Source: Antarcticimicrobium sediminis
GTDB lineage: Bacteria; Pseudomonadota; Alphaproteobacteria; Rhodobacterales; Rhodobacteraceae
DNA: 64,000 nt
Reading direction: 5' to 3'
NCBI RefSeq assembly: GCF_004348975.1
Contig: NZ_SMFP01000016.1
Span: 1 to 64,000 of the forward strand
Part shown: positions 1 to 8,558 of the stretch, piece after piece
Layout: every line of letters starts with the position of its first letter
Numbering within the stretch: the stretch's first letter is position 1
Position numbers and translations under genes: made by a program
Notes under the pieces: generated by a model
What the model saw: only the letters and a program-made list of their open reading frames with translations
Database searches by the model: none
What the model was told of the DNA's origin: nothing

Positions 1-120
1 TCCATCAATATCACCTGCTCATTCCTCCGCGCTATCCAGCGCGGATTCTAACGTGGCAGGTGGGTCAATTTTACTCGCTCATAACCCACCCAAGTGGGTC
101 AATTTCGCATGCCGATTCAC
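1..120. mobile_element. Possible end of an IS21-type element
   Basis: The motif TGGGTCAATTT occurs twice, at 61-71 and 95-105, followed by GCATGCCGATTCACA. Repeated GGGTCAATTT motifs ending in ...ACA are typical of the termini of IS21-family elements. No istA or istB gene is present, so this would be only a terminus. The sequence meets an IS6 transposase fragment abruptly at about position 121, which suggests that one element ended inside the other. Recognition is from memory of IS21 ends, not from an alignment. Confidence 0.4.
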
Positions 121-546
121 AGGCGGGCCGTGGACGCCAATGGAGATGTGCTCGATATCCTAGTCCAATCGCGCCGCAACAAGGCTGCGGCGCTGCGTTT
201 CCTCCGCAAACTCATGAAACGCTGGGGTCAGCCTCGGGTCCTTGTCACGGATAAACTGCGGTCCTACGGGGCGGCCAAGGCGGAGATCGCACCGGGGCTC
301 GAACATCGCCAGCACAAAGGGTTGAACAACCGAAGTGAGGCGTCCCACCGGCACACAAGGCGGCGCGAGAAAATCATGGGGCGGTTCAAATCCCCGCGCC
401 AGGCGCAGAAGTTCCTGTCAGTGCATGACCAGGCCGCCAGTCTGTTCCGCCCGAAACGTCACCGTCTGTCCGCAAAATCCTACCACCATACCAGGTCCGA
501 TGCGTTCACGCTGTGGGCCGGCTATGCAGCCGAGTTGACCGTCTGA
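121..546 (+). pseudogene. IS6-family transposase, C-terminal fragment
   Basis: The reading frame gives the C-terminal two thirds of an IS6-family DDE transposase. It runs from the RAVDANGDVLDIL block, through VTDKLRSY (second catalytic Asp), to the HKGLNNRSEASHR and REKIMGRFKS blocks that carry the catalytic Glu region. The helix-turn-helix and first catalytic Asp are missing because the frame is replaced upstream by an IS21-like end near 120. A 7-bp stem (GAGTTTG/CAAACTC, 545-568) overlaps the stop codon. A likely terminal repeat, related to the one at 35508-35525, lies at 578-596. It cannot encode an active transposase. Confidence 0.85.
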
Positions 547-823
547 GTTTGGGTTCCACCGCAAACTCAACCCGGCACCAACAACCTGACAAAACCACTC
601 CGCCTGTTGCGATAATCTTCCATCTGCGACACCCAGCCCACATCATGAGCGGCTCAGGGATTGGCGACGTATCGCAACCGGTTACGACCGATGTCCGAAA
701 GTCTTCTTCTCTGCCGTCGTTCTCGCCGCAACCGTCATCTTTTGACTATGAAAGTTAACGAGCCTGAGGTTTAGGACTGTCGCGGCGAAGGCCATTCGCC
801 GCGATCTTGTCTTAGGGGGCAGT
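547..823. other. Stretch without a recognised gene
   Basis: Apart from the IS6 terminal repeat at 578-596, no gene, repeat or RNA was recognised. Short open frames here lack a convincing ribosome binding site. It is probably degraded IS flank between the transposase fragment and the 3' end of the detoxification operon. Confidence 0.4.
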
Positions 824-1516
824 CTACTTCAGAAGCGCCACTATCTGTTCTGCGGCACCCGAGGAAGAGGCCGGGTTTTGGCCGGTGACCAAGTTCCCGT
901 CGCGCAGAATAAACGCGTCCCAATCGGCCCCTTTCTCGAAATTTCCGCCATTGGCTTTGAGCATGTCTTCCACCAGGAAGGGGACGGTCTCTGTCAGGCC
1001 CACGGCGTCTTCTTCGCTGTTCGAGAAACCGGTCACCTTGCGGCCCGAGACCAGAGGTTTGCCATCCGTTCCTTTCGTATGGCGAAAGATCGCGGGTGCG
1101 TGGCAAACGGCGCCGACGGGGCGCCCGGCGGAGGCAAACGCCTCGATCAGGCGCTTGCTGTCTGCATCCTCGGCCAAATCCCAAAGTGGTCCGTGTCCGC
1201 CCGGATAGAAGATCGCATCAAAACCCTCCTCGGAGACATCGGCGAGTTTGAGGGTCGACGCTAGTTGTTGCTGCGCCGCCGCGTCCGCCTTGAACCGCCG
1301 CGTGTCGTCGGTTTGCGCGTTTTCATCATCGCTCACCGGATCGATCGGGGGCTGTCCCCCCTTGGGCGAGGCCAGCGTGATCTCTGCGCCCGCATCCTTG
1401 AAGACGTAATAGGGTGCGGCGAATTCCTCCAGCCAGAAGCCGGTTTTTTTTCCCGTATCCCCAAGCTGATCGTGGGAGGTAAGGACCATCAGAATTTTCA
1501 TTGTTTTTCCAGTCAT
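824..1516 (-). CDS. DJ-1/PfpI family protein (type 1 glutamine amidotransferase-like)
   Basis: This 230-residue protein has the DJ-1/PfpI fold signatures: an N-terminal MKILMVLTSH strand, a conserved Glu in the segment after WLEEF, the YPGGHGPLWD loop and the nucleophile elbow VGAVCHAPAIF with the reactive Cys. Class members of this size (HchA/Hsp31-like) act as glyoxalase III or protein deglycases that remove methylglyoxal adducts. It is the last gene of the operon. Its start overlaps the stop of the upstream reductase by four bases (ATGA), so the two are probably translationally coupled. A second start at 1501 (MKILM) is possible. The exact substrate is inferred from the family and the electrophile-detoxification neighbours. 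Confidence 0.85.
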   Translation of the reverse strand: MTGKTMKILMVLTSHDQLGDTGKKTGFWLEEFAAPYYVFKDAGAEITLASPKGGQPPIDPVSDDENAQTDDTRRFKADAAAQQQLASTLKLADVSEEGFDAIFYPGGHGPLWDLAEDADSKRLIEAFASAGRPVGAVCHAPAIFRHTKGTDGKPLVSGRKVTGFSNSEEDAVGLTETVPFLVEDMLKANGGNFEKGADWDAFILRDGNLVTGQNPASSSGAAEQIVALLK

Positions 1517-2547
1517 GCTTGGGCAACGCGGATAACGCGCTTGCCGAAATTGTCACCCTTGAGAAGCCCGATGAAGGCGTCCGGTGCGTTTTCAAGCCCG
1601 TCGATGATTTCTTCGCGATACTTGATTTTTCCGGCTTCGATCCACGCGCCCATCTGGGCGGCGAATTCAGGATAGAGATGGCCGAAGTCATCAAAAATGA
1701 TGAAGCCCTGCACCTTGACCTTCTTGCGCAGGATCTGCCCCATCAGCCAGTTCATCCGGTCCGGACCTGCGGGCAGTTCGGTCGCATTGTACTGTGAAAC
1801 CAAACCGCAGAGCGGAATTCGTGCGTTGGCGTTCAACAGGGGGATGACCGCATCGAGAACCTTGCCGCCGACATTCTCGAAATAGACGTCGATTCCGGCA
1901 GGGCTGGCCTTGGCGAGTTGCTCGGCAAAGTCGTCGGCCTTGTGGTCGATACAGGCGTCGAACCCGAGGTCTTTGACCGCATAGGCGCATTTCTCTGCGC
2001 TGCCCGCGACACCGACAACGCGGCAGCCAAGAAGCTTGCCGATCTGCCCCACGGTGGCCCCGACAGGGCCGGTTGCGGCGGCGACGACGATGGTTTCCCC
2101 AGCCTTGGGCGCGCCGATCTGGGTCAGCCCTGCCCATGCGGTAAACCCGGGCATGCCAAGGATGCCAAGCGCCCAGGACGGGTGGGCTGGCGATTTGCCG
2201 AGGTTGGTCACACCCATGCCATCGGAAAGCGCATAGTCCTGCCACCCGTTGAAGCTGAGAACCCAGTCACCTTCCGCGAAACCCTTCACTTGCGATGCGA
2301 CGACGCGCGCGACGGTGCCGCCCACCATCACGCCGCCGATGTCCACCGGTGCGGCATAGGAGGGGGCATCGCTCATGCGTCCGCGCATGTAGGGGTCAAG
2401 CGACAGGTATTGCGTTTGCAGCAACATCTGACCCGGACCGGGCGTGGGAACCTCGGTCTCGATCAGGTTGAGCGTGTCTTTGCTCGGCGTGCCTTTGGGG
2501 CGTTGCGCCAGAACGAGTTGGCGATTGCGAGTGTCTATCTGTGTCAT
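1513..2547 (-). CDS. NADP-dependent medium-chain oxidoreductase (CurA/alkenal reductase-like)
   Basis: This 344-residue zinc-independent medium-chain reductase belongs to the leukotriene B4 dehydrogenase/CurA group. It has the N-terminal QYLSLDPYMRGRMSD block, the nucleotide-binding segment ATGPVGATVGQIGK, an NADP-type loop (GVAGSAEKC) and the late CGLVSQYN motif. Such enzymes reduce the double bond of alpha,beta-unsaturated aldehydes and ketones. It follows the alcohol dehydrogenase by 12 bases and overlaps the DJ-1 gene, so it lies in the same minus-strand operon and fits removal of reactive carbonyls. Confidence 0.87.
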   Translation of the reverse strand: MTQIDTRNRQLVLAQRPKGTPSKDTLNLIETEVPTPGPGQMLLQTQYLSLDPYMRGRMSDAPSYAAPVDIGGVMVGGTVARVVASQVKGFAEGDWVLSFNGWQDYALSDGMGVTNLGKSPAHPSWALGILGMPGFTAWAGLTQIGAPKAGETIVVAAATGPVGATVGQIGKLLGCRVVGVAGSAEKCAYAVKDLGFDACIDHKADDFAEQLAKASPAGIDVYFENVGGKVLDAVIPLLNANARIPLCGLVSQYNATELPAGPDRMNWLMGQILRKKVKVQGFIIFDDFGHLYPEFAAQMGAWIEAGKIKYREEIIDGLENAPDAFIGLLKGDNFGKRVIRVAQA

Positions 2548-2559
2548 CTGGGATCTCTC

Positions 2560-3717
2560 TTATTGAGCGGTTTCGAGGATACGACGGGCATCTTCGGGGG
2601 TTATCGCACCCTGTTCTCCAAGCTGGGTCATCCCGTGCTCGGTCAGGGCGGAAACGATGGTCTCGATATCGGACGCGGCCACGCCATAATCACCAAGCCG
2701 TGTCTGGATACCCATCCGATGGAAGAAGTCGCGGGTGGCCTCGATCGCAGCATCAATGCGTGCGTCGTCCTCCCCCTCGCGGATGTTCCAGACATTGGCG
2801 GCGTACTGTAACAGCTTTTCCCGTTTCGGTCCGCGCTGGTCGTTCAGCAAAGCGGGCAGCACAACGGCGAGTGTCCGGGCATGGTCGGTGTCATTGAAGG
2901 CGGTGATCTCATGGCCGATCATGTGGCTGGCCCAGTCTTGGGGCACACCGGCACCGATCAACCCGTTCAAGGCCAGCGTCGCCGTCCACATGAGATTGGC
3001 GCGAACGTCATAGTCCTTGGGCGCATCAAGCGCCTTGGGTCCCAGTTCGATCAAGGTGCGCAAAAGCGTTTCGGCAAACCCATCCTGCACGCGGGCGGCC
3101 ACCGGATAGGTGAGATATTGCTCGATGATATGCACGAAAGCATCCGCGACCCCGTTCGCGATCTGGCGCGGCGGCAAGGTGTAAGTCAATTCCGGGTCAA
3201 GGATCGAGAAGACCGGATAGCAATGCGCGCTGAGGAACGGCAGTTTCGCACCCTTTTCAGCATTGGTGATCACAGCCCCCGAGTTCATTTCCGATCCCGT
3301 TGCGGGCAAGGTGAGAACGGTGCCGAACGGCATGGCCTCTTTCACCACCGCGCCGCGTGAGGTCAGGATTTCCCAAGGATCGCCCTTGAACCTTGATGCC
3401 GCCGCGATGAATTTCGTGGCGTCGATCACCGAGCCACCACCAACGGCAAGCAGGAATGTGGCACCTTCATCGGCGATCACTTGCACGGCCTTCATCGCGG
3501 TCGCGAAACGAGGGTTCGGTTCAATACCGCCGAACTCGACGACCATGCGGTCGCCCAGAGCCTTGCGAACCTGACCGAGAACACCCGTACGCTCCGCGCT
3601 GCCGCCGCCATAGAGGATCAGCACTTTTGCATCTGCTGGGATCTGATCGTTCAGATCCGAAATGCGCCCCTTGCCGAACAGAATATGGGTCGGGTTGTGA
3701 AAATCGAAGTTATTCAT
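2560..3717 (-). CDS. Iron-containing alcohol dehydrogenase (YqhD-like)
   Basis: This 385-residue group III alcohol dehydrogenase resembles YqhD, an NADPH-dependent aldehyde reductase. Visible features are the N-terminal NPTHILFGKG block, the nucleotide-binding GGGSVIDATKF loop, the LPATGSEMNSGAVIT segment and the metal ligands in NGVADAFVHIIEQY and in HMIGHEITAFNDTDHAR. YqhD enzymes detoxify methylglyoxal, malondialdehyde and other aldehydes. It sits 3 bases after the ohr gene and 12 bases before the CurA-like gene, which supports one transcript. Confidence 0.9.
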   Translation of the reverse strand: MNNFDFHNPTHILFGKGRISDLNDQIPADAKVLILYGGGSAERTGVLGQVRKALGDRMVVEFGGIEPNPRFATAMKAVQVIADEGATFLLAVGGGSVIDATKFIAAASRFKGDPWEILTSRGAVVKEAMPFGTVLTLPATGSEMNSGAVITNAEKGAKLPFLSAHCYPVFSILDPELTYTLPPRQIANGVADAFVHIIEQYLTYPVAARVQDGFAETLLRTLIELGPKALDAPKDYDVRANLMWTATLALNGLIGAGVPQDWASHMIGHEITAFNDTDHARTLAVVLPALLNDQRGPKREKLLQYAANVWNIREGEDDARIDAAIEATRDFFHRMGIQTRLGDYGVAASDIETIVSALTEHGMTQLGEQGAITPEDARRILETAQ

Positions 3718-3720
3718 GTC

Positions 3721-4137
3721 TCAGTTTCCTTCGGTGATAGCATGCAAGCGCACATCGATGTTTCCGCGTGTGGCATGTGAATAGGGACAAACCTGATGAC
3801 TGGCCTCGATCAGGCGTTGGGCATCCTCGGGCGAAAGGCCGGGCAGATGCGCGGTAATATCAAGGTCGAGGCCATAGCCGCCGTCGGCCCGCTGGCCGAT
3901 CCCGACTTCAACCGTGGTGCGCGCGTCGTGCAGCTCCATCTCGAGGGACTTTGCGGTCAGATCCATGGCGCTGTCGAAGCAGGCCGCATAGCCCAAGGCG
4001 AACAGCTGTTCGGGGTTTTGCCCTGTTTTCTTTCCACCCGGCGGGGCCATCTCGAAGGTGAGGGACCCGTCACCCAAGGTGGTGACGCCCGAACGTCCGC
4101 CGGTTGCCGTGGCAGATGTCTTGTAGAAGATTTTCAT
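3721..4137 (-). CDS. ohr: Organic hydroperoxide resistance protein Ohr
   Basis: This 138-residue OsmC/Ohr-fold thiol peroxidase carries both family cysteines, in GYAACFDSAM and in HQVCPYSHATR. The start MKIFYKTSATATGG and the NPEQLFALGYAACF block are typical of Ohr rather than OsmC. Ohr reduces organic and fatty-acid hydroperoxides in the cytoplasm. Ohr genes are usually controlled by the MarR-type OhrR. Here the gene instead lies behind a TetR regulator and immediately downstream of a palindromic operator copy (4154-4168). Confidence 0.93.
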   Translation of the reverse strand: MKIFYKTSATATGGRSGVTTLGDGSLTFEMAPPGGKKTGQNPEQLFALGYAACFDSAMDLTAKSLEMELHDARTTVEVGIGQRADGGYGLDLDITAHLPGLSPEDAQRLIEASHQVCPYSHATRGNIDVRLHAITEGN

Positions 4138-4153
4138 GGGAGTCTTCCTGTAT

Positions 4154-4168
4154 TAGACCGGTCGTCTA
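4154..4168. promoter_or_regulatory. Operator copy 1, TetR/NemR-type palindrome
   Basis: TAGACCGGTCGTCTA has 5-bp inverted arms (TAGAC/GTCTA). It lies 16 bases upstream of the ohr start and just after the TetR stop codon. It differs from the copy at 4798-4812 by one base. It probably gives an internal promoter for ohr and downstream genes that responds to the same repressor. Confidence 0.75.
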
Positions 4169-4185
4169 GTTGTTGGTCAAAAAAA

Positions 4186-4776
4186 TTAACCCGGTCTGAC
4201 GGCTTCGATCGTGGCTGTCATGGCCGCATTCAGCGGCTCTTCGTTGTGCGACAGCCCGGCGACGAGACTTGCGCCAAGCCATTGATAGTAGGTTGATCGC
4301 GCCAGAAGCGTGGGATCGTCCAAGTGCGGGACCGATCCTTCGGCAATACCCTGAGTGAGCACGTCGCTCAGGCTTTCGACGATACAATCCACGCCGCGCT
4401 GAAGAATCTGGCTCATGTTTTCCGAGAGATCGGCCACTTCTGCAGACAACCTCACAACAAGGCAGCGGTCTTCGGGGTTCGGGCTCGTCTGATGGCGTTT
4501 CCACCCCTCGAAATAGGCAAGAAATCGGTCATGCGCATTTCGCGTCGGATCGTTCAATGTCTCGGCAAGGCTTGCACGATATTGCGCGATGAATTCCTCC
4601 AAAAGGGCGCAGCCATAGGCCTCTTTCGACGGGAAATAGTGATAAAAGGAACCCTTCGGGACATTCGCCGCCGTCAGTAGTTGGTTCAACCCAACGCCCG
4701 CATAGCCGTGCTCTGCGGTCAGCTTGCGCCCGACCATCAATATCTGGCTTTTCGTGTCTGGTGTTTCCGTTTTCAT
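4186..4776 (-). CDS. TetR/AcrR family regulator, NemR-like
   Basis: This 196-residue repressor has an N-terminal helix-turn-helix (GYAGVGLNQLLTAANVPKG, then SFYHYFPSKEA). Its ligand domain contains CLVVRLSAEVADLSE, near residue 104. In E. coli NemR a Cys in the equivalent segment senses electrophiles and hypochlorous acid. The gene is first in a minus-strand operon whose products act on reactive carbonyls and peroxides. One operator lies 22 bases upstream and a second just after its stop. The simplest reading is an autoregulated thiol-switch repressor. Sensing by that Cys is an inference from the family. Confidence 0.88.
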   Translation of the reverse strand: MKTETPDTKSQILMVGRKLTAEHGYAGVGLNQLLTAANVPKGSFYHYFPSKEAYGCALLEEFIAQYRASLAETLNDPTRNAHDRFLAYFEGWKRHQTSPNPEDRCLVVRLSAEVADLSENMSQILQRGVDCIVESLSDVLTQGIAEGSVPHLDDPTLLARSTYYQWLGASLVAGLSHNEEPLNAAMTATIEAVRPG

Positions 4777-4797
4777 GTTTGGACATCTAGGCTAAAT

Positions 4798-4812
4798 TAG
4801 ACCAGTCGTCTA
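4798..4812. promoter_or_regulatory. Operator copy 2, TetR/NemR-type palindrome
   Basis: TAGACCAGTCGTCTA matches the copy at 4154-4168 at 14 of 15 positions and keeps both 5-bp arms. It lies 22 bases upstream of the tetR start, where a repressor would block transcription of the whole detoxification operon. The known E. coli NemR box also begins TAGACC. Confidence 0.78.
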
Positions 4813-4984
4813 GTGGTGTGTGCGCACGTTTTCGTGAATGCGGAAACGGTGTTGCAAACCGTGACACCGGGAGGATGCGCGTTGCAACCCGGTCGGGGCG
4901 AAGTGACCGTCCGCCGACGGCATCGATATGCCAACGGCGGCGCAGATCGATTGTAAGTGCTGTCACAGCCTCACATTGTAGCTC

Positions 4985-5079
4985 TTATCCCGTGCGGCGA
5001 GATCTTGGACATCGCCATTATCGTCCACCGCCCGCCAAAGCCAAGGCATCAGGTTCTTGATCCGGATCAAGACTTCGTC
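4985..5079 (-). pseudogene. IS6-family transposase remnant
   Basis: The minus-strand frame reads DEVLIRIKNLMPWLWRAVDDNGDVQDL, the block around the first catalytic Asp of an IS6 transposase. It then runs out into unrelated sequence. It ends exactly where the terminal repeat of the next IS6 copy begins (5080), so a younger copy appears to have landed in an older one. Confidence 0.65.
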
Positions 5080-5890
5080 GGGCATTGCCAAGTTATCTGA
5101 CGTGGATTGCGATATGGGTGAGATCGGGCATTTAGGCCGATATTTCGACAGCATATCCGTTCCAGAGGTCGAATGCGTCAGCTCTGGCGTGGCGGTAGGA
5201 AAGAGCGGAAAGGCGATAGCGGCGGGGTCGGAAAATCGTGCTGACCTGATCGTGGGCAGCGAGAAACCGTTGTGCCTGGCGTGGTGACTTGAACCGGCCC
5301 ATGATCTTTTCCCGTTTCCGCGTCGGTCGATGTGACCCCTCGATCCGATTGTTGAGGCCCTTGTGTGCTCGATGGTCAGTGTCAGGCGCGATGGCCTGGA
5401 TCGGCTTGGTATAACTGCGGAGCTTGTCGGTGATCACGACACGCGGATCGCCATAGGCAGCAACCAAACGAGCGAAGAAACGCTTTGCGGCTTTGGCGTT
5501 GCGGCGGGGCTGAATGAGAACATCGAGAACGTCTCCGTTGGCATCGATGGCCCGCCACAGCCAGTTTTTCATGCCGTTGATCGGGACGACGACCTCATCC
5601 ATACGCCATTTGTCGCTCGGCCGGGGGCGATCGCGCCGGATACAAGCCGCGAATTGGGGGCCGAACCGGTTCACCCAGAGACGAATGGCCTCGCGGCTGA
5701 CGACGACACCACGCTCGGCGAGCAGGCCCTCGACATCGGCCGTGTTGAGCGCAAACCGATGGTAGGCCCAGACGGCATACGAGATGATCTCGCGGGGGGA
5801 AACGAAAGCCTTTCAGGCTTGGCATCGAGGTGGGAAACGTCACGGCGCCCGTTATCCGAGATGGGGAAGTGGATCAACTTGGCAATGCCC
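5080..5890 (-). mobile_element. IS6-family insertion sequence (about 811 bp)
   Basis: Inverted terminal repeats of 15 bases, GGGCATTGCCAAGTT, are found at 5080-5094 and, inverted, at 5876-5890. They enclose one transposase frame on the minus strand. The length is usual for IS6. The flanking octamers differ, so no target duplication is evident, as expected if replicon fusion or deletion followed insertion. Confidence 0.8.
5132..5843 (-). pseudogene. IS6-family transposase with a frameshift
   Basis: The N-terminal frame (from about 5843) reads MPSLKGFRFP. The rest continues in another frame as REIISYAVWAYHRFALN and then the DDE core: DKWRMDEVVV, VVITDKLRSY, and HKGLNNRIEGSHR with the Glu region. 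The two frames join at a run of six G on the plus strand (5794-5799); five G would restore one uninterrupted family-length protein. Either the copy is inactivated, or slippage on the G run restores the frame, or the run is a sequencing error. Confidence 0.8.
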
Positions 5891-5925
5891 CCGAACAAGT
5901 TATCGAGGTGGGGTCAGCAACCGGA

Positions 5926-6170
5926 TCAGAGGGTGTCGCGCTTGGGTCGACGCCGCGCCATGGCCAACATCCGCGCAGTGAAGGCATAGATCACCAAAGC
6001 GATCCAGCTTCTAAAGAGAATGGAAAAACCTCCACCGGAGGTCGACAGCGCCCGGCGCGGGTTGTTCTCCATATCGGCGCCAGCGGAAGCCCAAGGGCCA
6101 CCGGCACAAGGGATATGTCCAGTTTTCTCAGGACATAGCCGATCAGAACCGCCTGTGTTGCCAACGGCTT
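5926..6170 (-). pseudogene. Remnant of TctA-type tricarboxylate transporter permease (C-terminus)
   Basis: One frame reads ATQAVLIGYVLRKLDIS and VALGLPLAPIW. The next frame continues ENNPRRALSTSGGGFSILF and WIALVIYAFTARMLAMARRRP before a stop. Together they match the last conserved block of TctA, the large permease of tripartite tricarboxylate transporters (GYLLRK...LGP...ENNLRRAL.SGGD pattern). A one-base loss near 6070 separates the frames. No TctB or TctC gene remains nearby, so a lost transport operon once stood between the IS6 copy and the amidase. Confidence 0.65.
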
Positions 6171-6304
6171 GCTCCTGACCGTGCCAAGGTAGGCGCCATC
6201 CATGCCACGAGCAAAGACGCCAGGCGGGGCAAACGACGAATTTCTCCTCGCTGCCACCGCCCACTAACGCCTAGAAGACCCCAAGATGAGAGCCTGAAAG
6301 ATTG

Positions 6305-7711
6305 TCAGGCCGAAGTCCTCTCGCGGTCAAAGCGAGGCCAGTTGGTAATCGGACCGCGCCACCCTTCAAAGGCCTTGGCCAACGCGAAGACCTTTGTGTC
6401 CTGAAAGCGCGGCGCGACGATCTGCAACCCGATCGGCATGCCGCTTGCAGAGAAACCGCAGTTGATCGAACAGGCGGGCTGCTCTCCCATGTTCCACGCC
6501 ACGGTGAAGCCGATATGCTCAAACGGGAGGGCCGGGTCATTGGTGGGCGAAGCCCAGTCGGCGGGATAACTGACGTTGGGATTGACCGGCGTAAGGATCG
6601 CATCGACGTGTTGGAACGCCTTGGCGGTCGACTCGCGCATGGCAAAGGTCTGATCGGCCCCCAGCGCCACCGCGACCGGAGACGCGCTGGCCCCGGCCTC
6701 GGCCCATTGCCGGATATAGGGCAGGATCATGTCGCGCCGTTCGGGCGCCAGTGCTTCTATGATGCCCCAGAAGTGCGCGCGCCAGGCAATGTCGAGCCCG
6801 TCGAGCATCTCGCGCGTCAGCACCGGCGCGATCGGCACGATTTCGGCCCCCTGCGCGGCAAAGGTATCGGCGGCGGCCTGTACGGCGGCGATCACCTCTG
6901 GTTCGGGGTCAATGCCGCAGCCCGCATCCAGCATCAGCCCGATCTTCATGCCGCGCACGTCGGCGGCCGGCACCTGCCAGTCGATGGCCTCATAGGGCTG
7001 TGCGGTGGCGTCGCGCCAGTCGGGACGGGTAATCGTCGGCATGAGCAGCGCGGCGTCATCCACCGTTGGCGTCATCGGACCGGCGCAGCGGCCAGTGTAA
7101 TAGGGATAGATCGGGATCCGCCCCAGCGTCGGTTTGAAGCCGAAAAGCCCCGTCCAACCTGCGGGCAGGCGGATCGATCCACCGATATCGGTGCCGATAT
7201 GCAGCGGGCCGTAGCCCGCCGCGCCCGCCGCCGAGGCCCCGGCAGAGGAGCCGCCGGGGTTCTCGGACAGCTTCCACGGATTGTGGGCCAGATTGTGATA
7301 GCTCGACAGCCCCGATGACAGCATGCCGTAGTCGGGGCAGGTGGTTCTGGCGAACATGATCGCGCCATCCTCGCGCAGGCGCGCGGGGATCGGCGCATCC
7401 TCGGCAGCCGGGATCAGTTCGGTCGCTGCGGTCCCCATCGGCACCGGCTCGCCCTTCATCGCGATCAGATCCTTGATCGTCACCGGCATCCCATCGAGCA
7501 GGCCTTTCGGCGTTCCGGCCATATAGCGCGCTTCCGACGCCTTGGCCTCTTCCAGCGACCGCTCGGGCTCGAAAGCGTAAAGCGCGCCGACCTGCGGTTC
7601 GCTGTCTTCGACGCGTGTGATCAGCGCCTGCATGTATTCGACTGGCGACAGGTCTTTCGCGGCGAAGGCCGTCAGCGTTTCACGCGCGGATTTGTTTAGG
7701 ATTTCAGACAT
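6305..7711 (-). CDS. Amidase (amidase signature family)
   Basis: This 468-residue amidase has the Ser-cis-Ser-Lys machinery: the Lys in MPVTIKDLIAM, the Gly/Ser-rich NPGGSSAGASAAGAAG loop and the nucleophile Ser in HIGTDIGGSIRLPAG. The start at 7711 (MSEILNKSARE) has an AAAGG motif 10 bases upstream. A longer frame to 7795 would run into the ABC gene. It follows the transporter genes by 40 bases on the same strand, so it probably hydrolyses an amide bond in the compound brought in by the adjacent ABC system. The substrate cannot be read from the sequence. Confidence 0.9.
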   Translation of the reverse strand: MSEILNKSARETLTAFAAKDLSPVEYMQALITRVEDSEPQVGALYAFEPERSLEEAKASEARYMAGTPKGLLDGMPVTIKDLIAMKGEPVPMGTAATELIPAAEDAPIPARLREDGAIMFARTTCPDYGMLSSGLSSYHNLAHNPWKLSENPGGSSAGASAAGAAGYGPLHIGTDIGGSIRLPAGWTGLFGFKPTLGRIPIYPYYTGRCAGPMTPTVDDAALLMPTITRPDWRDATAQPYEAIDWQVPAADVRGMKIGLMLDAGCGIDPEPEVIAAVQAAADTFAAQGAEIVPIAPVLTREMLDGLDIAWRAHFWGIIEALAPERRDMILPYIRQWAEAGASASPVAVALGADQTFAMRESTAKAFQHVDAILTPVNPNVSYPADWASPTNDPALPFEHIGFTVAWNMGEQPACSINCGFSASGMPIGLQIVAPRFQDTKVFALAKAFEGWRGPITNWPRFDRERTSA

Positions 7712-7751
7712 TGAAAGGACCTTTCTTATATGCGGCTCTGATATGCTTCCG

Positions 7752-8558
7752 TCAGCGGCTTGCGACGCGGCGCCCCTTGCGGCCGATGACCTCAAGGGTG
7801 GGTTCGGCCGAGAGAAGTTGGCGGGTATATTCCTGCTGCGGATGGTCGAGCACGGCGCGGGCGGCGCCGGTCTCGACCAGCTTGCCGTGCTGCATCACCG
7901 CCACCTCGTCGCAGATCTCATCGACCACGCCGATGTTGTGGGTGATGAACAGCACGCTGACGCCATGCTCGGCGCGCAGTTTGAGGATCAGCTCAAGGAT
8001 CTGCTTCTGCACCGTCAGGTCGAGCGCCGAGGTCGCCTCGTCCGCGACCAGCAGCCGCGGCTTGGTGATCAGCGCGCGGGCAATGGCGATGCGCTGCCGC
8101 TGCCCGCCGGAAAATTCGTGCGGATAGCGCGTCAGATCGCCCACCGACAGACCCACGTCCTCGAGCAGCGCGCCGACCATCTCGCGGCGATCTGCGCCTT
8201 TCGGTGCGCCCGGATCAAGATGCAGCGGCTCGGCCACGATGGTGCCCACGGTCTGGCGCGGATCAAGCGAGCTGTAGGGATCCTGAAACACCATCTGGAA
8301 GTTGCGGCGCGCCGCGCAGAGCTGACGCGGCGACATGGCAAACAGGTTCTGCCCATCAAGCAGAACCTCGCCCGAGGTTGGCCGATCGAGCGCCATCACC
8401 AGCTTGGCCAGAGTCGACTTGCCCGACCCGCTTTCGCCCACCACGCCGAGGATTTTCCCCTCTTCAAGGCCCAGCGTGACATCGTCCAGCGCCTTCACAG
8501 TCGTGCCGCCCAGATCGAAATGGCGGCTGAGGTTCTGTACCTTGAGGATTTCAGCCAT
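7752..8558 (-). CDS. Peptide-type ABC transporter ATP-binding protein (DppF-like)
   Basis: This 268-residue ATPase has Walker A GESGSGKSTLAK, the signature FSGGQRQRIAIARAL and Walker B LLVADEATSALD. The family C-terminal region is short. The start at 8558 (MAEILKVQNLSRHF) overlaps the end of the preceding ATPase gene by 8 bases; a longer frame to 8729 is only overlap. With the next gene it forms the two-ATPase set of the dipeptide/oligopeptide/nickel transporter family. Confidence 0.93.
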   Translation of the reverse strand: MAEILKVQNLSRHFDLGGTTVKALDDVTLGLEEGKILGVVGESGSGKSTLAKLVMALDRPTSGEVLLDGQNLFAMSPRQLCAARRNFQMVFQDPYSSLDPRQTVGTIVAEPLHLDPGAPKGADRREMVGALLEDVGLSVGDLTRYPHEFSGGQRQRIAIARALITKPRLLVADEATSALDLTVQKQILELILKLRAEHGVSVLFITHNIGVVDEICDEVAVMQHGKLVETGAARAVLDHPQQEYTRQLLSAEPTLEVIGRKGRRVASR

